Assembly (NCBI RefSeq): GCF_001971725.1
Contig: NZ_CP019388.1
Location: 2,480,001-2,544,000 of the forward strand
DNA: 64,000 bases
Origin: Winogradskyella sp. J14-2
Lineage (GTDB): Bacteria > Bacteroidota > Bacteroidia > Flavobacteriales > Flavobacteriaceae
Direction of reading: 5' to 3'
Shown here: one piece after another, positions 18,563-26,680 of the stretch
How positions within the stretch are numbered: the stretch's first letter is position 1
How the letters are laid out: each line of letters begins with the position of its first letter
Translations under genes and position numbers: made by a program
The notes under the pieces: model-generated
Told to the model about the DNA's origin: nothing
Databases searched by the model: none
Seen by the model: the letters and a program-made list of their open reading frames with translations, nothing else

Positions 18563-18581
18563 ATTGATAATTTATAAGCTT

Positions 18582-18609
18582 AAGCCTCATCAATTGATGA
18601 GGCTTTTTT
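18582..18609 (+). terminator. Intrinsic terminator of the secreted phosphoesterase gene
   Basis: AAGCCTCATC (18582-18591), loop AATT, GATGAGGCTT (18596-18605), followed by a T-run. Confidence 0.85.
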
Positions 18610-18633
18610 ATTTTTACATATTAAGATTATTTG

Positions 18634-19632
18634 ATGTTTAAAAAAGATCCGCTTCAGATTATTGCTTTTCAAGGCTATGGTACAGACACCCATTTTTATG
18701 CTCGTGGAAGAGCATTAGAAGATGAGTCTATAGATCTTGAAAATCAGAATACTTGGCACCTTATTGTAAATACTTGGAAACGTTTTGAAACAGACGAAAT
18801 TAAAAATGTGGGCATAAATATAAAATTGCCGAATGGAGATATTTTAAAAGCACAAACAGATAGGGATGGTTATTATAAAGTTGAAGCCAATTTAGCAGAA
18901 CTATCAAAACTCACCAATGACGAAGGTTGGTTGCCTTTTGAATTATCTTATGATGATGCCAGGATTAACCGAACCATACAGAACGACAACAGGTTTCCTG
19001 GTGAAATATTAATCCCTTCAACCAAAGCTCAATTTGGTGTAGCTAGCGATATAGATGATACTATTTTACATACTGGTGTAGTTAGTGCTTTAAAATGGAA
19101 AGTTATTTATAACTCAGTATTTAAACACGCAAAAAATCGAATTCCCTTAGAAGGTGCTGCAGATTTTTATCATAGATTACATAGAGGTGCATCTGGTAAA
19201 AACACCAATCCAATATTTTATGTTAGCCATAGTCCATGGAATTTATATCGCTATTTAGACTTGTTTTTGAGACAGCACAACTTTCCAAAAGGGCCAATCC
19301 TATTAAGGAATTTTAGCAATCTACTACGAAAGCAACCTCAGAATCAAAAACCACAAAAGCAAAGAGAAATTCTGAATTTATTAAATACTTATCCTAGTTT
19401 ACCTTTTATTTTAATAGGTGATAGTGGTGAACACGATCCTGATATTTATATGGAAATAGCAGAAGAATTTCCTGAAAGAATTTTGGCGATATATCTGCGA
19501 AGTGTAAAGCATAAAAAGAGAATGCTTAGAGTAAAAGCACTTTTTGAGAATTATAAAACCACAAAAGTTTTATTGGTAGAAAGTAGTGCTCAAGCCATTG
19601 AGCATGCCAAAGCATATGGCTTTATAGCTTAA
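18634..19632 (+). CDS. App1-like phosphatase domain protein (DUF2183)
   Basis: 332 residues from ATG 18634; the TTG just before it is not needed. An N-terminal beta-rich half (residues 1-125) is followed by the App1 catalytic region: FGVASDIDDTILHTG has the DxDxT acid-phosphatase motif, HSPWNLY and LIGDSGEHDPDIY supply later HAD-type motifs. Yeast App1 is a Mg-dependent phosphatidate phosphatase; the bacterial substrate is unproven. No signal peptide, so cytoplasmic. Its stop codon overlaps the stop of the convergent deoxynucleoside kinase gene by 4 bases. Confidence 0.85.
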   Translation: MFKKDPLQIIAFQGYGTDTHFYARGRALEDESIDLENQNTWHLIVNTWKRFETDEIKNVGINIKLPNGDILKAQTDRDGYYKVEANLAELSKLTNDEGWLPFELSYDDARINRTIQNDNRFPGEILIPSTKAQFGVASDIDDTILHTGVVSALKWKVIYNSVFKHAKNRIPLEGAADFYHRLHRGASGKNTNPIFYVSHSPWNLYRYLDLFLRQHNFPKGPILLRNFSNLLRKQPQNQKPQKQREILNLLNTYPSLPFILIGDSGEHDPDIYMEIAEEFPERILAIYLRSVKHKKRMLRVKALFENYKTTKVLLVESSAQAIEHAKAYGFIA

Positions 19633-20243
19633 AATAAACCGTTAATTTCTGCGTCTATTTTATTGATAATGCCACCTAAATCTTCAGGATTGGCAACAAA
19701 ATCTAGATTGTCTACATCTATAATTAACAAGTTACCCTTATCGTATTTGGTAATCCAAGCTTCGTAGCGTTCATTTAAACGGCTCAAATAATCAATACTA
19801 ATAGTGTTTTCATAATCACGACCACGTTTATGGATTTGTGCCACCAGATTAGGAATAGAACTTCTTAAATAGATCAATAAGTCTGGTCCTTTCACAAAAG
19901 ATTCCATCAATTCAAATAGAGAAGAATAATTTTCAAAATCGCGATTGGTCATTAGGCCCATAGCGTGCAAGTTTGGTGCAAAAATATGAGCATCTTCATA
20001 GATAGTTCTATCTTGGATAATGTCCTTACCGCTATTGTGAATTTGGTTAATTTGACGAAATCTACTGTTTAGAAAATATACCTGTAGATTGAAGCTCCAA
20101 CGTTCCATTTGATTGTAAAAATCGTCTAAGTATGGATTGTCTACAACATCTTCTAGTTGAGCCTCCCACTTGTAATGTTTAGCTAACAATTTAGTCAACG
20201 TCGTCTTCCCTGCTCCTATATTTCCAGCAATAGCAAAATGCAT
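19629..20243 (-). CDS. Deoxynucleoside kinase
   Basis: 204 residues. Phosphorylates deoxynucleosides for salvage. P-loop GNIGAGKTT at residues 7-15, the DRTIYEDAHIF motif (D-R catalytic pair), YLRSS and the lid segment HKRGRDYE mark the dNK/dGK/dAK family. Substrate (purine or pyrimidine) cannot be told from sequence alone. Follows the unknown exported-protein gene by 3 bp and is probably translated from the same mRNA. Confidence 0.92.
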   Translation of the reverse strand: MHFAIAGNIGAGKTTLTKLLAKHYKWEAQLEDVVDNPYLDDFYNQMERWSFNLQVYFLNSRFRQINQIHNSGKDIIQDRTIYEDAHIFAPNLHAMGLMTNRDFENYSSLFELMESFVKGPDLLIYLRSSIPNLVAQIHKRGRDYENTISIDYLSRLNERYEAWITKYDKGNLLIIDVDNLDFVANPEDLGGIINKIDAEINGLF

Positions 20244-20246
20244 AAT

Positions 20247-21029
20247 TTATTGTAATTTTAGTTGGTATTGACGTAGAGTTTCGTCGTGGTAAATATACAA
20301 GGTTTCGTTGGTTACCAAAAACTGACTTATTAACAAATTTGGATGCTTAATTGGCTTTATTTCATCACTATTTTTAGACAGTAAAAAGAGCTTATTTTCT
20401 TTTTTTAAAACTAAATGTGCCTTACTAAATGCCATACTCTTATAGCCAATATTTGGATATTTGGCAATGAGGCTTCCAAAATAATTGTAGATATAAAGAT
20501 ATTTTTCGGTGAGCATGTAACAGTTGTTATAGTCACTCTTTAAATCCAAAACTTCAGATTGTACAGGAACCGTTTTTTGTTTGATTTTGTCGGCTTTGTA
20601 ATCGTACAATTCTAATTGTTGTAGATCTTGATTAAAAATCCAAAGTGTATTATCGTAGCCTGTAGAAACAAAGCTAACATTCTTGTAATTTTGAAGTGTA
20701 TTAAAATCTATTTTAAAAACTTCTGCCAACCGATTATCTAAAATAACAACAGTATTAAAGTCTTTATAAAAAAGATTGATTTTTAGTGGATTAAAAGAAT
20801 TTGCTGTTGTGATTTCACCTAGTTGAAAATTAGCATACGTTATGGTAGTATCCTTTGTTTTTTTGTTAAAGGTGTTGTCGTTAGAAGCGTAATATAAAGT
20901 ACTGAAAGTGTCTATTCCAAAAATAGATTTCGCCTTGATTTTGGTTGAATCTTTAATCTGCATTTGTACATTATCTTGAGCGCAGAGCGGAAGACTGAGT
21001 AGAAATAGAAAATAAATTAAATGCTTCAT
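20247..21029 (-). CDS. Exported protein of unknown function, propeller-like
   Basis: 260 residues. Signal peptide 1-17 (LSLPLCAQ). The remainder has repeated short strands of the type TLWIFNQDLQQLELYDY and KYLYIYNYFGSLIAKYPN, reminiscent of a beta-propeller. No catalytic motif is recognised. It is followed at 3 bp by the deoxynucleoside kinase and lies 136 bp downstream of the response regulator on the same strand. Confidence 0.7.
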   Translation of the reverse strand: MKHLIYFLFLLSLPLCAQDNVQMQIKDSTKIKAKSIFGIDTFSTLYYASNDNTFNKKTKDTTITYANFQLGEITTANSFNPLKINLFYKDFNTVVILDNRLAEVFKIDFNTLQNYKNVSFVSTGYDNTLWIFNQDLQQLELYDYKADKIKQKTVPVQSEVLDLKSDYNNCYMLTEKYLYIYNYFGSLIAKYPNIGYKSMAFSKAHLVLKKENKLFLLSKNSDEIKPIKHPNLLISQFLVTNETLYIYHDETLRQYQLKLQ

Positions 21030-21165
21030 ATAAAATAGAAAAATACAAAAATTGCTCCAATGATTGTATTATTCTGAACTACTTTCAGAATCTTTTTAAA
21101 ATATAAGCTTAAGAATTAGTCGAGATGCTGAAATCTATATAACAAAACTAAAAAGAGAAAAGACT

Positions 21166-21849
21166 TTAATCCGTAAGTTTATAACCAAATCCGCGAACAT
21201 TTATAATTTGCAAGTTTTCGTCTTTTTTGAGTTTTTTTCGGAGCTTGGTGATGAAAACATCCATACTTCTGGCTGAGAAAAAATCATCTGTTCCCCAAAG
21301 CTTATTTAAAATAAGTGAACGGTCTAAAACTTTGTTTTTGTTTTTTATAAGATGAAACAATAAATGCGCTTCTCTGTGTGTAAGTTGTATAGCTTCATCG
21401 TTTTCAAAATAAAGTTGTTGTTTTGGGAAATCAAAGTTGTACTTACCAATGATTAAATTTTCGGAAGTTTTTTGGACTTTAGTGCGATTAAGAAGATTAT
21501 GAATTCTTACTATGAGCTCTTCCATGCTAAAAGGTTTCTTTAGATAGTCATTTCCTCCAATAGAAAATCCTTCTACAACATCTGCTGTTTGCGATTTTGC
21601 AGTTAGGAAAATAATAGGAATGGCATCGTCAATGGCTCTGATGTCTTTAGCTAAAGTAAAACCGTCCTTTTTTGGCATCATAACATCGAGAATTAAAATT
21701 TCTGGATGCTCAGACTGGTATTTTTCAAAGGCTTTTTCACCATTATCGCAAAGCAGCACTTCAAAATCTCTGGTTTCTAGACTTTCCTTTATAATTTGCC
21801 CTAACGCGGCTTCATCTTCAGCAAGAAGTAGTTTTATTTTTTCAGCCAT
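21166..21849 (-). CDS. OmpR/PhoB-family response regulator
   Basis: 227 residues. Receiver domain 1-120 with acidic pair E11-D12, phospho-acceptor D55 (LILDVMMPKKDG), T83 and K104 (LKKPF). The C-terminal winged helix (about 130-227) shows LTHREAHLLFHLIKN, the recognition-helix region SARSMDVFITKLRKKL and the NVRGFGYKL wing. Partner of the histidine kinase gene, which it overlaps by 8 bp. Similar in layout to RprY of Bacteroides. Likely target: the divergent promoter at 23.4 kb with repeated TTAAC boxes (inference). Confidence 0.93.
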   Translation of the reverse strand: MAEKIKLLLAEDEAALGQIIKESLETRDFEVLLCDNGEKAFEKYQSEHPEILILDVMMPKKDGFTLAKDIRAIDDAIPIIFLTAKSQTADVVEGFSIGGNDYLKKPFSMEELIVRIHNLLNRTKVQKTSENLIIGKYNFDFPKQQLYFENDEAIQLTHREAHLLFHLIKNKNKVLDRSLILNKLWGTDDFFSARSMDVFITKLRKKLKKDENLQIINVRGFGYKLTD

Positions 21850-23341
21850 TTGGTACAGTAATTTTAAAGGTTGTTAAATCTTTACCTAAGTTTGTATCAA
21901 TACTTCCACCATGTTTTTCAATGATAGATTTGGTGTAGTATAACCCAATGCCAAACCCCTTAACATCGTGCGTATTACCTTTAGGTACACGATAGAATTT
22001 TTCAAAAATACGTTCTTTATTAGCTTTAGATAAGGTGTTGCCATTATCTGAGATTAAAATTTCGAAACTTTTTTCCTTCGGAATTAAATCCACAGAAATA
22101 ATATTACCTCCATATTTAACAGCATTATCTAGAATATTATTTAGAGCATTTTCAAAATGAAACACATCAATAGTTGCTTCTAGGTGTTCAACCTTAAGAC
22201 TTGTGTTAAATTCTTTATCAGGAAACTGAATTTTATAACGTCTGGTTAAGTCGTTGAGAAGCGTTACAATATCTATCGATTCTTTGTTGAGTTCTAATTT
22301 GTCACTGTCTAATGTGGCAGTTTCTAATAATTTTTCAACCATAAGATTCAGCTTTTCTAGTTGCTGAGAAGACATGTTTACATAGTTTTTAGTTTTTTCT
22401 TTGTCTTCAATAGCATTAAAGTTGCTAATACTCTCCAAGGCTACACCTATAGTAGCAATAGGTGTTTTAAACTCGTGAGTAATATTGCTTATTAGGTCGT
22501 TCTTTACTTCAGCTAATTGTTTTTGGTGTTTTATAATTTTTAGAAGATAAAAAAGACTACTTATTACAACAGCAATTAATAATGCCGAAATAAGAATACC
22601 TACCAAACTTCTTTTTAAGACTAGTTTAGTTTCATTAGTAAAACTAATATCTAGTTGACTTCCTTTTGGTAAAAAAGTAGATTTTGATGAGGTGTGTAAT
22701 TTGTTTTTTGAGTAGTGTAATGAGTCTTTGTTTTTCTCTTTTTTAAAATGTAAATCATAATCTATGTATAGCTTTTTTCTCAGAAATTCTCGGTTTACCA
22801 AGCTGTCTAACTCAAGAAGATCCAAGCTATCATTGTTTATAGATATAACGATTTTTTTGGTCAGAATTTCAAATTCTGAAATATCTTTAATGTTTTTATC
22901 CTTCTTAATACTGTCTAACTTCTTTTTAAAAACTTCTGCTTTAGATGGTTTTATCTGCTCATCTATAACTTTAGACATAGAGTCTGCCTTGGTGCCTGTT
23001 AGTACAGTTACGCCCTCAATCTCATTAATATCAATCTGGTCTAGTTGTTTAAATCCAAAAGAGTCTTTATCGATATTTTTTAAAAATGTTTCAATATCTC
23101 CTCCCTCTTTTAAAGGGTTTTTTTGTTTTTCGCCCTCTAGGAAAATTCCAACTGTAGAGCGTTCTGCAATAGCAGCATAATAATCGTCCACAGCCTTGTC
23201 TAAACTTATCTGAACTTCATTAATAAGTTGTTGTTTATTAGATTGGTAGTTTTTGTAATTCCAAAAAATCTGTATCCCAATTGTAACTGTTATTACCGCC
23301 ACAATGGTGTACAAAATCAATTTATATCTTTTATCGTTCAT
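21842..23341 (-). CDS. Sensor histidine kinase
   Basis: 499 residues. TM1 about 8-28, a Lys/Asp-rich periplasmic sensor region of about 29-244, TM2 about 247-268, then HisKA and ATPase domains. Phospho-acceptor H289 in NITHEFKTPIATIG; N-box NNILDNAVKYGG; ISDNG (G1); GFGIGLYYTKSI (G2). Its 126-bp upstream gap is shared with the divergent GLPGLI cassette. The sensory region matches no domain I recognise, so the signal is unknown. Confidence 0.93.
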   Translation of the reverse strand: MNDKRYKLILYTIVAVITVTIGIQIFWNYKNYQSNKQQLINEVQISLDKAVDDYYAAIAERSTVGIFLEGEKQKNPLKEGGDIETFLKNIDKDSFGFKQLDQIDINEIEGVTVLTGTKADSMSKVIDEQIKPSKAEVFKKKLDSIKKDKNIKDISEFEILTKKIVISINNDSLDLLELDSLVNREFLRKKLYIDYDLHFKKEKNKDSLHYSKNKLHTSSKSTFLPKGSQLDISFTNETKLVLKRSLVGILISALLIAVVISSLFYLLKIIKHQKQLAEVKNDLISNITHEFKTPIATIGVALESISNFNAIEDKEKTKNYVNMSSQQLEKLNLMVEKLLETATLDSDKLELNKESIDIVTLLNDLTRRYKIQFPDKEFNTSLKVEHLEATIDVFHFENALNNILDNAVKYGGNIISVDLIPKEKSFEILISDNGNTLSKANKERIFEKFYRVPKGNTHDVKGFGIGLYYTKSIIEKHGGSIDTNLGKDLTTFKITVPNG

Positions 23342-23382
23342 ATTTCAAAAGTAAATGTAAAAAACGAGTTAGTATTAATCGC

Positions 23383-23416
23383 TTAACACACGTTAACACT
23401 AGTTAACTCAATTAAC
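23383..23416. promoter_or_regulatory. Four phased TTAAC boxes in the divergent promoter region
   Basis: TTAAC starts at 23383, 23393, 23403 and 23412: spacing 10, 10 and 9 bases, i.e. one helical turn. Winged-helix regulators of the OmpR/PhoB family bind direct repeats spaced 10-11 bp (for example CpxR GTAAA-N5-GTAAA). A TATTTG element at 23432-23437 follows, so the boxes overlap the -33 region of the plus-strand cassette. Binding by the adjacent response regulator is inferred. Confidence 0.6.
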
Positions 23417-23467
23417 AAGACTAAGTCTAGATATTTGTGGTGTATTAATCAATTAAAAACAACAGTT

Positions 23468-23836
23468 ATGTTTAAAAATGTATTAACGTGCTTAGCATTA
23501 GTATTAGTAACATTGGGATTTAGTCAGAATCCACAAAACGAAAAGATTGCCAATTTATCACAAACAAAAATTACTAATCTAGAAGTAGTTGTTACTGTAG
23601 ATTCTGCAAAAGACATTGAAAAAACTTTTAAAGTAGAAGACATAAAAGAAATTTTGAAGGAGTCTGATCCTAATGAAGAAATTTCATTTAGCCTGGTTTG
23701 TAATAGAACTAAAATATCCAACGGAAAAAAATCTACAATGACCTATAAAATTGAAGGTAATTCTAACGAACCGGAAGAATTTTTATCTTTAGTTTCAAAA
23801 CTAAGATCATCAGCTATAAAATATTACAATAATTAA
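23468..23836 (+). CDS. Small exported protein, first gene of the GLPGLI cassette
   Basis: 122 residues from ATG 23468 (MFKNVLTCLALVLVTLGFSQ is a clear signal peptide); an ATG-less upstream extension is ignored. The mature part is acidic, with TNLEVVVTVDSAKDIEKTF and FSLVCNRTKISNGKKSTMTY; no known domain. Only 12 bp separate it from the first GLPGLI gene, so it is the leading gene of the transcript under the TTAAC-box promoter. Function unknown. Confidence 0.75.
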   Translation: MFKNVLTCLALVLVTLGFSQNPQNEKIANLSQTKITNLEVVVTVDSAKDIEKTFKVEDIKEILKESDPNEEISFSLVCNRTKISNGKKSTMTYKIEGNSNEPEEFLSLVSKLRSSAIKYYNN

Positions 23837-23848
23837 AATCAATTAAAA

Positions 23849-24691
23849 ATGACCACAATTATTAGAGTTATAGTTTTGGCGTTAACAGCTGTTTTTACGG
23901 CTGTTAACGCACAAGACTTTCAAGGTGTTGCAACATACAAGACGCAGCGACAAGTAGATATTAAGCTAGACAGTACAAAGATGAATGATGACATGCATCA
24001 GAAAATGATAGCAATGATGAAGAAGCAATTTCAAAAAACGTTTACACTTAGCTTTAATAAAGAAGAATCGGTCTACAAGCAAGAAGAAGTGTTAGACAAA
24101 CCAAATGTTGGTTCTGGGTTTAATATTCAAATCATGGGATCAGGAGGCTCAGATATTTTGTATAAGAATATTAAAACTCAGCGTTTTGTTGAGCAAAAAG
24201 ACACTTTTGGAAAAATATTCTTAGTTAAAGACAGTATAAAGGGTGTTGAATGGAAGCTAGGTTCTGAAGCCAAATATATAGGTGAATACCAATGCTTCAA
24301 GGCAACATACACTAAGATGGTAGAAAAACCAAGAGTAGTTTTTAATAGTGAAAATGAAGAAGAGACAGAGAAAGAACCTGAAATGGAAGAACGAACAGTT
24401 ACAGCGTGGTATACACCACAAATTCCTGTAAACCACGGCCCAGATAATTACCAAGGGTTGCCTGGTTTAATTTTAGAAGTACATGATGGTAAACTAATCA
24501 TTGCATGCAGTAAAATTGTACTAAACCCTAAAGAAAAATTAACAATTATTGAGCCTGATAAAGGTAAAGAAGTTAGCCAAAAAAAGTATGACGAAATTAT
24601 GGAGAAAAAAGCTAAGGAAATGATGGAACGTTTTAGGCCAAAAAAGGGGAGAGATAACGGAGAGCATATAGAAATTAGAATTGGTGGCTAA
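23849..24691 (+). CDS. GLPGLI family protein 1
   Basis: 280 residues. Signal peptide to about residue 22 (TAVNAQ), then the GLPGLI family fold: FQGVATYKTQRQVDI at the start, KTFTLSFNKEESVYK, an FLVKD...WKLG...IGEYQCFKA strand set, and AWYTPQIPVNHGP leading to GLPGLI (203-208) LEV. The family is common in Bacteroidota and has no established function. The C-terminus is basic (RFRPKKGRDNG...IRIGG). First of three tandem paralogues. Confidence 0.9.
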   Translation: MTTIIRVIVLALTAVFTAVNAQDFQGVATYKTQRQVDIKLDSTKMNDDMHQKMIAMMKKQFQKTFTLSFNKEESVYKQEEVLDKPNVGSGFNIQIMGSGGSDILYKNIKTQRFVEQKDTFGKIFLVKDSIKGVEWKLGSEAKYIGEYQCFKATYTKMVEKPRVVFNSENEEETEKEPEMEERTVTAWYTPQIPVNHGPDNYQGLPGLILEVHDGKLIIACSKIVLNPKEKLTIIEPDKGKEVSQKKYDEIMEKKAKEMMERFRPKKGRDNGEHIEIRIGG

Positions 24692-24784
24692 GCAGGTGTT
24701 GATGTTAATTTTATGGTAAAGAAATTCGTTTTGTTTTATTAAATTTTATATTCGTTAAACAAAAAACCAATTAAATCCTTTATC

Positions 24785-25666
24785 ATGAGATCAATATTCT
24801 TTAAAACTAGTTTTCTTCTTTTGCTGTTTTTAACCGTATTAAAATTTACAGGAAATGAGCGTAAAATTGCATCAGATGTTTTGAATGATGATTTTCAAGG
24901 ACAGGCATTTTATATCTCTAAATCTAAAATGGAACTTGGAAGATGGGGAGACCGACTTAGCGAAGCACAAAAAAAGCAGGTAGAGGCAAGGTTAAAAAAC
25001 AGATTGGAAAAAGAATACATTTTAATTTTTAACAAAGAAGAAGCTTTGTTTTACGAAGATGAAAAGCTAGATGCAATGTCTGGTGCCACAGATTCTTGGG
25101 GTAAAAACTTTTCGCCAGGTAGACAATACAAAAATGTTAAAACCAACACTCAAATTCAGAGCCAAGAGTTTTACGGAAAAAAGTTTTTGGTAAACGATAA
25201 ATTACAAAATATTAGCTGGAAATTAGGTAAGGAAACCAAACAAATAGGAAATTATGTATGTTTTAAGGCTACGGCATCTATCCCTACAAGCCAATTGGCT
25301 TGGTACGATTTTTCCTGGAGCAGACTGCGTAATGAAAATAGTCGTGCAGAAAAACAGAACGATTCTATACCTAAAGCAAATGATGAGCCTAACGCAGAAA
25401 TGACTGATATAGAAGCATGGTACACACCTAAAATTCCAGTAAGTCATGGTCCATTAGAATATTGGGGTTTGCCAGGTTTAATATTAGAAGTAAGTGCTGG
25501 TAATACCACAATGTTGTGTACCAAAATAGTTTTAAATCCAAAAGAGAAATTAGAAATTATTGCACCAGATAAAGGTAAGGAAACCACAAAAGCAGAGTAT
25601 CAAAAAATCATCGTTGATAAGATGAAAGAATTTCGTAACAATCGTATGGGCAGAAGACGAGGTTAG
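24785..25666 (+). CDS. GLPGLI family protein 2
   Basis: 293 residues. Signal-like N-terminus (ILLFLTVLKFTG region, less typical cleavage site), then DDFQGQAFYISKSKMEL, KEYILIFNKEEALFY, FLVND...WKLG...IGNYVCFKA and AWYTPKIPVSHGP before GLPGLI (228-233). A charged insertion of about 30 residues follows the CFKA strand. The tail is Arg/Gly rich (RNNRMGRRRG). Separated by 93 bp from paralogue 1 and 111 bp from paralogue 3. Function unknown. Confidence 0.9.
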   Translation: MRSIFFKTSFLLLLFLTVLKFTGNERKIASDVLNDDFQGQAFYISKSKMELGRWGDRLSEAQKKQVEARLKNRLEKEYILIFNKEEALFYEDEKLDAMSGATDSWGKNFSPGRQYKNVKTNTQIQSQEFYGKKFLVNDKLQNISWKLGKETKQIGNYVCFKATASIPTSQLAWYDFSWSRLRNENSRAEKQNDSIPKANDEPNAEMTDIEAWYTPKIPVSHGPLEYWGLPGLILEVSAGNTTMLCTKIVLNPKEKLEIIAPDKGKETTKAEYQKIIVDKMKEFRNNRMGRRRG

Positions 25667-25670
25667 TTTA

Positions 25671-25695
25671 TTAACATAAGTTTAACGCAATTAAA
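25671..25695. promoter_or_regulatory. Weaker TTAA(C/A) box cluster upstream of GLPGLI 3
   Basis: TTAAC at 25671 and 25682 and TTAAA at 25691, spaced 11 and 9 bases, in the gap before the third GLPGLI gene. This resembles the four-box cluster at 23383-23416 but the region is AT-rich, so chance is possible. Confidence 0.3.
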
Positions 25696-25777
25696 TTCAA
25701 CAAATGGCGTCTAAACAGGTCTAAGTATATATTTAGAACAATACATTTACAATTGTTAATCAAGATTAAATTATAAT

Positions 25778-26659
25778 ATGAAAAAATTACTTCAAAACCT
25801 TACATTCTTAGTCATAATAGGTATTTCAGCTATTTCATTTTCTCAACAAGATTTTCAAGGTAAAGCTTATTATATGTCCAAGACCACAATGGATTTAGAC
25901 CAATGGGGTGGACGAGAAATGTCACCAGAACAGAAGAAACGTATAGAAGAGCGTATGAAAAGTTTTCTCGAAAAAGAATATATATTAACCTTTAATAAGG
26001 AAGAATCCATCTATAAAGAAGATGAAAAACTTGAGGCACCAGGCTCAGGTAGAGGATGGGGAGGTTTTGCTAGCAGTTTTACAGGCGGCCCAAAATATAA
26101 AAATGTAAAGTCTAAAGAGTTATTGCAAGACCAAGAGTTTTTTGGTAAGCAATTTTTAATTAAAGACGAATTAAAATCCCTAGAATGGAAAATGGGCACC
26201 GAAACTAAACAAATTGGTCAGTATACCTGTTTTAAGGCAACCGCAACTAAAACTGTAGATGAATTTGACTGGAGAAGTATGAGGCGCAGAAGCGACAATA
26301 ACAGAAAAGAAGGTGAAAAGAAGAACGACTCTATTAAAAAAGACGATGACCCAATGAACGAGATTGAGGTGCCAAAAACCATTGAAGTGGTAGCATGGTA
26401 CACACCACAAGTGCCAATTAACCAAGGCCCAGACGATTATTGGGGCTTACCAGGTCTAATCTTAGAAATCAATGCAGACAGAACTACAATACTATGCACT
26501 AAAATAATTATGAATCCTGAAGAAAAGGAAGCCATAGAAAAACCTGAAAAAGGTGATGAGGTGACCAAAGCTCAATACAACGATATCATCACCAAAAAAA
26601 TGCAAGAAATGCGCGAAATGTATGGTGGACGACGAGGCGATAGAGGCAGAAGAAATTAA
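25778..26659 (+). CDS. GLPGLI family protein 3
   Basis: 293 residues. Signal peptide ending near SFSQ (residue 22-23). QDFQGKAYYMSKTTMDLDQWGG, KEYILTFNKEESIYK, FLIKD...WKMG...IGQYTCFKA and AWYTPQVPINQGP precede GLPGLI (223-228) LEI. More similar to paralogue 2 than to 1 (shared QWGG/RWGD region, EYIL, C-terminal GR tail YGGRRGDRGRRN). It precedes the receptor gene by 21 bp, so the receptor is surely co-transcribed. Confidence 0.9.
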   Translation: MKKLLQNLTFLVIIGISAISFSQQDFQGKAYYMSKTTMDLDQWGGREMSPEQKKRIEERMKSFLEKEYILTFNKEESIYKEDEKLEAPGSGRGWGGFASSFTGGPKYKNVKSKELLQDQEFFGKQFLIKDELKSLEWKMGTETKQIGQYTCFKATATKTVDEFDWRSMRRRSDNNRKEGEKKNDSIKKDDDPMNEIEVPKTIEVVAWYTPQVPINQGPDDYWGLPGLILEINADRTTILCTKIIMNPEEKEAIEKPEKGDEVTKAQYNDIITKKMQEMREMYGGRRGDRGRRN

Positions 26660-26680
26660 AAAAACTAATACAATCAATAA

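Noticed and set aside
23346..23353. TACTTTTG on the minus strand as the histidine-kinase promoter
   Set aside because: It ends only 4 bases before the kinase ATG, has no -33 partner, and no later Met could be used without losing the first TM helix. Probably chance.
26180..26425. Overlapping antisense ORFs within GLPGLI 3
   Set aside because: They are Phe/Leu-rich reverse shadows of Lys/Glu codons, as are the similar ones at 24257 and 25223.
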